A DNA stretch of 5,028 nucleotides from Gemmatimonadota bacterium (GTDB lineage Bacteria; Gemmatimonadota; Gemmatimonadetes; Gemmatimonadales; GWC2-71-9): the NCBI GenBank assembly GCA_029859185.1, contig JAOUDR010000260.1, forward strand, positions 1 to 5,028, written 5' to 3'. The notes under the pieces were generated by a model. That model worked only from the letters and a program-made list of their open reading frames with translations. It did not search any database and had not been told where the DNA came from. This document shows, piece after piece, positions 1 to 4,554 of this stretch. How positions within the stretch are numbered: the first letter of the stretch is position 1; each line of letters begins with the position of its first letter. Made by a program: the position numbers and the translations under genes.

Positions 1-1987
1 TCCACGACGCCTGCCCATCGGCGGCGGGGACGGTTGCCCGGTGCATCAGCAGGCCCGTGAACGTGAACACCGACAGGCGGACATCACCCGAACCCGCCTG
101 CCAGGTGAAGATGACCCGGTCGGATCGCACCGGGTTCTCGGACACGCCCAGTTCGTCCGCGGCGACGCTGAACGCGGCGGTGCTGACCGAACCGAACACG
201 TGCACCGCATCCACCCCTACCGGCATATCGTGCGTCACCACGCGCAGCTGCACGCTGCGAGCCTCTGGCAGATCGGCGCTCACCGGATACCAGGCAGGCG
301 CCGATCCTTCCAACCGCAGCAGGGGCATCCACGACAACCCACGATCGGTCGACACGTCCACCGTTGCACGCCGCTCCGGCAGGAACAGCGAACCCTCGTG
401 CCGGACCCAAAGGGCCACACGAGGGCTAGTGACGCCGCCGAGCGAGATCTCCGGCGATGTCAGCGTGTCCGTCGTGGAGCGCCAGTGCCACTCCCCTTCC
501 AGGGACCCCGACGAATCGCGATCCCAGCCGGCCCATCCGGTCTCCCGCTCGGCGCCGTCCGCGAAGACGAGCTGCGTCTCCACACCGCCTTGCCCAACGG
601 CGATACGTGTTCCCGAAGCCGCGGTGGCGAATGGGGCCCGCCACCGCCACGCACGGGCGCCACGATCGAGTGGGTCTGTGTCGAGTGCGAGGGGCCGCGC
701 ACCGGGTCCCGACACGCTGACGGTGGGCGAAGCGGCGGGCAACGTGACGAGGCGGGCCTCCGGCCAGAGCGCTTCCCACACCGACCCCGGCGGGGGCGAC
801 CGGCGGGTGCTCTCCAGGACGGCGACCGCGAACGGCAGGTTGTCGCCCACTACCCTGGCAATCGCCGCTGAGTCATCCGGGAAGAGAAATCCGTAGCTCT
901 CGCCCGCAACGCAGCAACCGGCGGTGAGCTCGACCGTGTAGGCAAGCGTTCGGTGCGTCAGGTACGCCCATTCGGTGTAGTCGCCGTTGGTGGGATAGAG
1001 CTGCCAACCGGGCCCAGGGTGGTAGGCTCGGCGCGCGCTCTCGGGCAGGCCGTCGCGAATGGTCGGCGCGAGCGGAGTGCCCGCCGCCGCGGCGAACCGG
1101 TCCATGTCCGCGGGAAGCACGCCGGGCGCGTGGCCATACGGATACAAAATGAGGTCGCTGTAACTGTGATAGGACACGGCCACATCGGGTGGATGGCGTT
1201 CGTGGAACGCAATCACGGCCTGGGTCTCGGGCTCCGACGCCGGATCCGGGCCGCGGTAGGTCTCGGCATCCGGCAGGGGACTCGACCCGGCATCGTCCCA
1301 ACCCCATAACCCTGGGTAGTTCCGGTTGAGGTCGACACCGACCGTGCCATCCGCGTTGAGCCGCCGGTTCTTGCGCCACAGGCGGCTGGATGCAAAGGAG
1401 AACAGATACCCGTCCGGATTGACGACGGGGATCACCCAGACGTCGCACTCGGCCACGATGGCCGCCGGGGTCGGGTTGCCGACGAGGTACGCGAGCAGCC
1501 GGAGCGCCATCTCCACCGAGATCCACTCACGGGCGTGGTGGGCACCGAGGAAGAGGACGTTGGGACGCTCAGGTGCATCGCCCTGGCGCCCGATCTTGGC
1601 CGCCACGATCGGCCGGCCCTCCCAGGAATCCCCAATGGTGTCGAGCACGACCAGGCCCGCGGTCGCCAGCGAGTCGAGCACTGCCTGCACCTGGTCGAGC
1701 GCGCGGAAATGCAGGGGCGGAGTGACGGGGACAGCCGGCGCGGCCTGTACCGAGAAGCCGAGCGCGTCGAGTGCCGGTCGCTGGCCCGGGGTCGTCACGA
1801 TCACGGCGTACGGCACTCCGCCGATCCGCTCGACCCCGGCGACCTCGAACCCTTCCCGCGTCAACTGTCCGATCACGGCGATCGAGTCGAGCCGGACGCG
1901 GGTCGGGACGAGGTCCTGGGCCGCGGCAGGCGCTCCGGCCCCGCTCACCCCCAATGCGATTGCAACCCAGTGTCGCCACGCGGTCAT
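1..1987 (-). CDS. Secreted M14 zinc carboxypeptidase (carboxypeptidase T-like) with C-terminal FlgD/sorting-like domain, partial
   Basis: Metallopeptidase predicted to remove C-terminal residues from peptides outside the cytoplasm. The reading frame is open for 662 codons from ATG 1987 and leaves the window without a stop. Residues 1-23 form a signal peptide (cleavage before QD). Residues 25-85 resemble an M14 propeptide. The catalytic domain spans about 105-395: zinc ligands H151, E154 (HHAREW) and H274 (YHSYS); NPDGY at 190-194; substrate-binding R205 (LWRK) and N221-R222 (DLNRN); Y331; catalytic E353 (VELT). The Y331-E353 spacing of 22 equals Y248-E270 in bovine carboxypeptidase A. L330, T333, D336 and T338 match the specificity pocket of carboxypeptidase T. 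Residues about 475-600 look like an immune-inhibitor-A/MAM-type beta-sandwich, and 605 onward like a FlgD-like or sorting domain (ENPVRSD, then VRLSVFTFTG). The start overlaps the upstream stop as ATGA and has no Shine-Dalgarno, so translation is probably coupled. Family and catalysis are secure; substrate is unknown. Confidence 0.93.
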   Translation of the reverse strand, partial: MTAWRHWVAIALGVSGAGAPAAAQDLVPTRVRLDSIAVIGQLTREGFEVAGVERIGGVPYAVIVTTPGQRPALDALGFSVQAAPAVPVTPPLHFRALDQVQAVLDSLATAGLVVLDTIGDSWEGRPIVAAKIGRQGDAPERPNVLFLGAHHAREWISVEMALRLLAYLVGNPTPAAIVAECDVWVIPVVNPDGYLFSFASSRLWRKNRRLNADGTVGVDLNRNYPGLWGWDDAGSSPLPDAETYRGPDPASEPETQAVIAFHERHPPDVAVSYHSYSDLILYPYGHAPGVLPADMDRFAAAAGTPLAPTIRDGLPESARRAYHPGPGWQLYPTNGDYTEWAYLTHRTLAYTVELTAGCCVAGESYGFLFPDDSAAIARVVGDNLPFAVAVLESTRRSPPPGSVWEALWPEARLVTLPAASPTVSVSGPGARPLALDTDPLDRGARAWRWRAPFATAASGTRIAVGQGGVETQLVFADGAERETGWAGWDRDSSGSLEGEWHWRSTTDTLTSPEISLGGVTSPRVALWVRHEGSLFLPERRATVDVSTDRGLSWMPLLRLEGSAPAWYPVSADLPEARSVQLRVVTHDMPVGVDAVHVFGSVSTAAFSVAADELGVSENPVRSDRVIFTWQAGSGDVRLSVFTFTGLLMHRATVPAADGQASW

Positions 1988-2721
1988 GGCAGGAGGTCCC
2001 AGACGCGGGAGAGCCACGTCGGTGACGGGAGATAGCCGCCCAACACCGCGCCCAGCCAGGCCGCAGCGGCGACGGCGGGCACGCCAGCGACGGCAACCGG
2101 CCAGAGCGGGCGGCGCCAGGCGGCCACCAGCGCCTCGGCTTCGCGCCACCGACGCGTCTCTTCATCAACTTGCTCTTCGAGCGCCAGCCACGCCGCTTCC
2201 AGGCGCCGCGCTGCCGTGAGGAGCGCTTGCTGCCATTCATCGAGGGCCTCGCGGTCGGTCGTCGTCGCCGCCAGCAGGCGGACACCTTGCGCCTGCAGGT
2301 GATCGAGTGCCGGAACGAGTGCCGCTCCGGCAACACCGAGACGCCCGGTCAACCCGCGCACTTCGGCGGCGTCGAGCAGAACGCGGCGGCGCAGGCGGCG
2401 CGGCATCCGCACCGCTCGCGCCTCCGCTTCCAGTCGGTCGTTGACGCGGCTCACCAGCTCGCGGGCGATCCCATTCACCGCCTGTTCCCAACTATCGAGC
2501 CACACGTCGAGCCCCAGGGTCCGCACCGCCTCGGTCCGGGCACCTTCGGCCGCGAGTCGCCGGGCCTCGCCCGTCGCCTCGATCAGCCGGCCGAGCATGG
2601 CACTCCGCTGGCGCTCGCGCGTCGGGTCGGGCGGTACGCGGCCCGTGCCAGTCAGGAGCTTGCCCAGCGCGGGGCCGAGCTCAGGAATACGGACGGGGAT
2701 GAGGAGCTTGGGACTCGTCAT
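1984..2721 (-). CDS. Hypothetical coiled-coil protein with a single C-terminal membrane anchor
   Basis: I do not recognise a family for this 245-residue protein. It is highly charged and rich in Ala, Arg, Glu and Leu. Residues about 36-105 and 150-203 look like long helices, probably coiled coils, with a basic patch RMPRRLRRR at 105-113. Residues 206-230 form one hydrophobic segment (from LWPVAV to LGGY), preceded by RR at 203-204, so the N-terminal 200 residues should lie in the cytoplasm and the last 15 (ending WDLLP) outside. There is no signal peptide. The start is fixed by the ATGA overlap with the phosphatase stop, and no Shine-Dalgarno precedes it; its own stop overlaps the carboxypeptidase start in the same way. 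This sandwich position and good codon structure argue that it is a real gene. A scaffold or envelope-associated role is only a guess from the architecture. Confidence 0.85.
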   Translation of the reverse strand: MTSPKLLIPVRIPELGPALGKLLTGTGRVPPDPTRERQRSAMLGRLIEATGEARRLAAEGARTEAVRTLGLDVWLDSWEQAVNGIARELVSRVNDRLEAEARAVRMPRRLRRRVLLDAAEVRGLTGRLGVAGAALVPALDHLQAQGVRLLAATTTDREALDEWQQALLTAARRLEAAWLALEEQVDEETRRWREAEALVAAWRRPLWPVAVAGVPAVAAAAWLGAVLGGYLPSPTWLSRVWDLLP

Positions 2722-3416
2722 GCATAGATCGCAGCGATCACGGGCTCCAACTCCGCGAAGCTCTCGAAGGCCGCGTACGCGCCCGCCGCCAAGAGCGCGG
2801 CCGTGTCATACGAGCCGGTCGCCACGCCAATCCCTCGTGCCCCGACCTCGAGACCGCACGTCATGTCCGCCGGCGTGTCACCGAGAATGACGATGTCCGG
2901 CCCAGTGGGGATTCGCCCCATCAGGCCTTCGGCTCGCGCGGCCGCGATGGCTGGCAGCCGGGATCGCTCGTGGTGGTCCGATCCGTAGGCACCCACGCGG
3001 AACCGGTCCGGCACGATCCCGGCCGATCCGAGCTTGAGCCGCGCCCCCTCGGCGACGTTGCCGGTCAGCAGACCCAGGACCGTGTCGCGCCGCGCTTCGA
3101 TGCGGTTCAGGAGATCGACGACCCCCGGATAGACGGTGGTCTGGCAGGTGCCCGCCTCCAACTCCACCGCCAGGAGATCGACATACTGGCGACACACGGC
3201 GGCAATGCGCTCGTCGTCATCCCGGTCGTCGTGCGCCGCCTCCGCGAGGAGTTCGCGGACGATCTGTGGGTCCGTCTTCCCGTCGAACCGCACGCGGCTC
3301 GCGGTCGCCTCGGCCCCCATCTCGTTGAACAGCGCGGCGTGGATCGCGCGGCGGCCCGCTCCATGGGTATGGAGGAGCGTCCCATCGATGTCGAACAACA
3401 CGAGTTTGCGATGCAC
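2718..3416 (-). CDS. HAD-superfamily hydrolase (phosphoglycolate phosphatase-like)
   Basis: Cytoplasmic phosphatase of the haloacid dehalogenase superfamily, 232 residues from GTG 3416, the normal size for a HAD enzyme with a helical C1 cap. Motif I is FDIDGTLL, with nucleophile D9 and general acid/base D11. The cap covers about residues 18-95. Motif II is LLTGN with T118. Motif III is probably K128 or R151/R153. Motif IV is LGDTPAD with D180 and D184 binding magnesium. The substrate cannot be read from sequence; phosphoglycolate or another small phosphate ester is plausible. An in-frame ATG at 3563 would add 49 residues of low-complexity Arg-rich sequence before motif I with no family counterpart, so the GTG, four residues before the first beta strand, is preferred. 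There is no Shine-Dalgarno; a TATCTT box ends six bases upstream. It is the first gene of the operon, and its stop overlaps the next ATG. Confidence 0.9.
   Translation of the reverse strand: MHRKLVLFDIDGTLLHTHGAGRRAIHAALFNEMGAEATASRVRFDGKTDPQIVRELLAEAAHDDRDDDERIAAVCRQYVDLLAVELEAGTCQTTVYPGVVDLLNRIEARRDTVLGLLTGNVAEGARLKLGSAGIVPDRFRVGAYGSDHHERSRLPAIAAARAEGLMGRIPTGPDIVILGDTPADMTCGLEVGARGIGVATGSYDTAALLAAGAYAAFESFAELEPVIAAIYA
2727..2739 (-). repeat. Perfect inverted repeat at the phosphatase/coiled-coil gene junction
   Basis: GATCGC and GCGATC flank a single central base, immediately upstream of the coiled-coil gene start and inside the last codons of the phosphatase. In mRNA it could form a 6-bp stem only if the ribosome has cleared it, and the one-base loop is too tight without opening a pair. 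It may be chance codon usage (Ile-Ala-Ala-Ile) or a weak translational control point. Confidence 0.3.
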
Positions 3417-3422
3417 GCCCGG

Positions 3423-3428
3423 AAGATA
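3423..3428 (-). promoter_or_regulatory. Candidate -10 box for a leaderless phosphatase mRNA
   Basis: On the minus strand TATCTT is followed by six bases and then the GTG start of the phosphatase. A transcript beginning 7 bases after the box would start at the GTG itself. No Shine-Dalgarno lies between. I see no good -35 hexamer at 16-18 bases; a perfect CCCAG-CA-CTGGG inverted repeat (3431-3442) sits directly upstream in the spacer instead. Confidence 0.4.
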
Positions 3429-3459
3429 AACCCAGCACTGGGCGCGGGAAGCGAACCCT

Positions 3460-3474
3460 GCGCCGGTCCGGCGC
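3460..3474. promoter_or_regulatory. Perfect 15-base inverted repeat, possible operator
   Basis: GCGCCGG and CCGGCGC flank a central T. It lies 44-58 bases upstream of the phosphatase GTG, a position fitting a regulator site for the leftward operon. The very high GC of the region makes short palindromes of C and G less surprising. Confidence 0.3.
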
Positions 3475-3482
3475 GGGCGACT

Positions 3483-3498
3483 TGCGATCCGGATCACA
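3483..3498. promoter_or_regulatory. CRP/FNR-family-like binding palindrome
   Basis: TGCGATCCGGATCACA matches the CRP half-site pattern TGTGA-N6-TCACA at nine of ten defined positions, and its central ten bases GATCCGGATC are a perfect palindrome. The centre lies about 74 bases upstream of the phosphatase start, a plausible activator distance for the leftward promoter. Which regulator would bind it in this organism is unknown. Confidence 0.4.
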
Positions 3499-3565
3499 TT
3501 CCGCGACCCCTCAGCCAGGTGCCGGGCGGTGACGTCAGGCATCCTGCACGGATTCCGTTGCACTT

Positions 3566-3639
3566 CGCCGGTTGGCCTGTGGGCGACCGCGACAGACCGC
3601 TGTCGGTCGCCCGCCTACGATGGTCGGCCAAACCGGGCG
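3566..3639. repeat. Nested inverted repeat (possible cruciform, REP-like element or structured RNA)
   Basis: The outer arm CGCCGGTTGGCC (3566-3577) pairs with GGCCAAACCGGGCG (3626-3639) with two single-base bulges. Inside lies a hairpin: GGGCGACC (3581-3588), a GC bulge, GACAG (3591-3595), loop ACCG, CTGTC (3600-3604) and GGTCGCCC (3605-3612), giving 13 paired bases. Neither side has a T tract, and it lies between divergent genes, so it is not an obvious intrinsic terminator. Confidence 0.55.
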
Positions 3640-3668
3640 CATTCCGTCCCAGGTTTTCATTCGTTAAC

Positions 3669-3681
3669 TGCATATCATGCA
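3669..3681. promoter_or_regulatory. AT-rich inverted repeat upstream of the rightward promoter
   Basis: TGCAT and ATGCA flank ATC, with a GTTAAC palindrome just before (3663-3668). This AT-rich island lies about 24-36 bases upstream of the candidate -35 box, where an activator site or UP-like element could sit. TATCAT at 3673-3678 also resembles a -10 box but has no matching -35. Confidence 0.3.
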
Positions 3682-3704
3682 TCGGTTTGCGTGCTCTCGC
3701 AGCG

Positions 3705-3733
3705 TTGCGACGATCGCGGGGGCCCATTACCTT
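3705..3733 (+). promoter_or_regulatory. Candidate sigma70-type promoter for the DUF4402 genes
   Basis: TTGCGA (3705-3710) and TACCTT (3728-3733) are separated by exactly 17 bases and match the -35 and -10 consensus at 4/6 and 3/6 positions. Transcription would begin near 3740, leaving a leader of about 185 bases before the first DUF4402 start. Confidence 0.4.
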
Positions 3734-3741
3734 GTGGCCTC

Positions 3742-3751
3742 GGTGATCACC
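3742..3751. promoter_or_regulatory. Perfect palindrome at the predicted transcription start
   Basis: GGTGATCACC lies eight bases beyond the candidate -10 box, covering about +2 to +12 of the predicted transcript. A perfect 10-base palindrome here is where a repressor would block initiation. It is short enough to occur by chance. Confidence 0.3.
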
Positions 3752-3788
3752 CGACCCTCCCCTTCCCCAAAGTCTTACTTGGTGACCT

Positions 3789-3896
3789 CCGGCACCGTGA
3801 GCCGGACGTGTGTGACGCACGTCGCATGCGGGGAGTTTGGGCACGCGCGTTGCAAAAAAGGGAGCCCGAGTGGCGGCAACCAGGCGCCGCCGACTC
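3789..3896 (+). promoter_or_regulatory. Structured 5' leader with several hairpins
   Basis: Three hairpins can be read: CCGGC/GCCGG (3789-3793 with 3801-3805), ACGTG/CACGT (3806-3810 with 3818-3822), and GAGT-GGCGGC paired with GCCGCC-G-ACTC (3868-3877 with 3886-3896, one bulged G, loop AACCAGGC). The palindrome CGCATGCG (3823-3830) and a possible GGGC/GCCC pairing (3839-3842 with 3864-3867) lie between. I could not match it to a known riboswitch class. It ends 15 bases before the Shine-Dalgarno. Confidence 0.4.
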
Positions 3897-3911
3897 AGCG
3901 CAACCACCGAT

Positions 3912-3917
3912 GAGGAG
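3912..3917 (+). promoter_or_regulatory. Ribosome binding site deciding the first DUF4402 start
   Basis: GAGGAG lies seven bases before ATG 3925. It argues against the in-frame ATG at 3910, which would be upstream of it and would add only a short MRRRT extension before the signal peptide. Confidence 0.8.
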
Positions 3918-3924
3918 ACGCACC

Positions 3925-4446
3925 ATGAAGCGCACGTTGCTCGGTCTTGCCGTCGTTCTCGCGGCTGCCGCCATGCTGGCGGCCCCCGCGTCAGCGCAGG
4001 TCACCGCCTCTGACAACATCGCCGTTACCGGCACCGTGGCGGGTGGCTTGACCGTTACCGGCGGCAACGACCTGCTGTTCGGCATCATCATTCCCGGTCT
4101 GGCACGCACGATCGCCCCGACCGATCCCGGCGCGGGCACGTTCCTCGTGAACGGCGAGCCGGGTGCCAGCGTTCAGCTCACCTTCCCGAGCCTCCCCACG
4201 GCCATCGGGAATGGCACCCCGGCCGACGACATTCCGTTGACGCTCTCGCTGGTCTACAACACGGCCAACAACGCGGCAACCGGAACCACGATTGACCCGT
4301 CCGTGACCACGCCGACGACCTCGCTCGAAGCGGTGTCCGGCGACCTGTACATCTTTCTGGGTGGGACCGTAACACCAGCCGCAGCCCAGACCCCGGGCGG
4401 GTACACGAATACCTTCACCCTCCAAGCGGCGTACGTGAACAACTAA
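3925..4446 (+). CDS. Exported DUF4402-type beta-sandwich protein
   Basis: Protein of 173 residues. Residues 1-24 are a classic signal peptide (MKR, hydrophobic core to about 20, cleavage PASA before Q25), so the mature form of 149 residues is exported. It is nearly free of Cys and rich in Thr, Gly, Ala and Val, as in all-beta surface proteins. DUF4402-like marks are a first strand with VTGTVAGGLTV (34-44), LLFGIIIPG (50-58), GTFLVNGEPGASVQLTFP (71-88) and the closing YIFLGGTV (142-149) followed by PGGYTNTFTLQAAYVNN (157-173). Known DUF4402 and spore-coat-U-like proteins are often surface or fimbrial subunits; the specific role here is unknown. It is the first of two tandem paralogues and probably transcribed from the promoter near 3705-3733. 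Confidence 0.88.
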   Translation: MKRTLLGLAVVLAAAAMLAAPASAQVTASDNIAVTGTVAGGLTVTGGNDLLFGIIIPGLARTIAPTDPGAGTFLVNGEPGASVQLTFPSLPTAIGNGTPADDIPLTLSLVYNTANNAATGTTIDPSVTTPTTSLEAVSGDLYIFLGGTVTPAAAQTPGGYTNTFTLQAAYVNN

Positions 4447-4458
4447 GTTCCGTACCCG

Positions 4459-4528
4459 GGCGCGCGTGGTGCGCGTCGCCTCTTCGGGGGCTGGCGGTCG
4501 GCGCAAGCTGGCCGCCAGCTCGAGGCGA
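4459..4528 (+). other. Intercistronic RNA structure with two mutually exclusive hairpins
   Basis: Hairpin A pairs GGCGCGCG (4459-4466) with CGCG-T-CGCC (4472-4480). Hairpin B is much longer: TCGCCTC (4476-4482) pairs with GAGGCGA (4522-4528); after a five-base bulge, 4488-4502 pairs with 4507-4521 for 15 bp including four G-T wobbles, capped by a GCAA tetraloop (4503-4506). A and B share CGCC at 4477-4480, so they exclude each other. No T tract follows B, making an intrinsic terminator unlikely; mRNA stabilisation or adjustment of the second gene's expression is more plausible. Confidence 0.55.
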
Positions 4529-4542
4529 AGGGGACAAGAGGT

Positions 4543-4547
4543 GGAGG
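4543..4547 (+). promoter_or_regulatory. Ribosome binding site of the second DUF4402 gene
   Basis: GGAGG within GTGGAGGGGG lies seven bases before ATG 4555 and four before ATG 4552, favouring the second of the two adjacent ATG codons. Confidence 0.75.
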
Positions 4548-4554
4548 GGGAATG

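Larger units (their letters stand above)
3417..3924. other. Divergent intergenic region, no credible gene
   Basis: These 508 bases separate the leftward phosphatase operon from the rightward DUF4402 genes. Plus-frame readings here (for example from 3529 or 3677) show no recognisable protein, no Shine-Dalgarno and unnatural composition. The stretch instead holds promoter candidates for both sides and an unusual density of palindromes and hairpins, listed separately. The bases around 3655-3690 are markedly AT-richer than the surrounding sequence. Confidence 0.75.

Noticed and set aside
41..896. Two overlapping plus-strand open frames of about 280 codons
   Set aside because: They lie opposite the carboxypeptidase, whose minus frame has signal peptide, zinc motifs and family spacing. 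The plus products are Arg/Pro/His-rich with no domain, typical of antisense frames in GC-rich DNA.
1326..2219. Plus-strand open frame of 297 codons
   Set aside because: It is antisense to the carboxypeptidase N-terminus and the coiled-coil gene, with low-complexity Arg/Ala/Pro sequence and no ribosome binding site.
3417..3563. Upstream ATG start for the phosphatase
   Set aside because: It would add 49 Arg-rich residues before motif I, unlike other HAD proteins, and read through the palindromic region including the CRP-like site.
3840..3911. Cyclic-di-GMP (GEMM) riboswitch
   Set aside because: Fragments such as GGCAACC recall the class, but the tetraloop stem and the conserved GCAAAGCC-type segment are not present in the right order.
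3529..3924. N-terminal extension of the first DUF4402 protein to an upstream ATG
   Set aside because: The extension would bury a classic signal peptide in mid-protein and has no family match; the Shine-Dalgarno at 3912-3917 fixes the start at 3925.
4459..4528. Intrinsic terminator after the first DUF4402 gene
   Set aside because: The hairpin is strong, but no T tract follows; the downstream bases are purine-rich and lead directly into the next Shine-Dalgarno.
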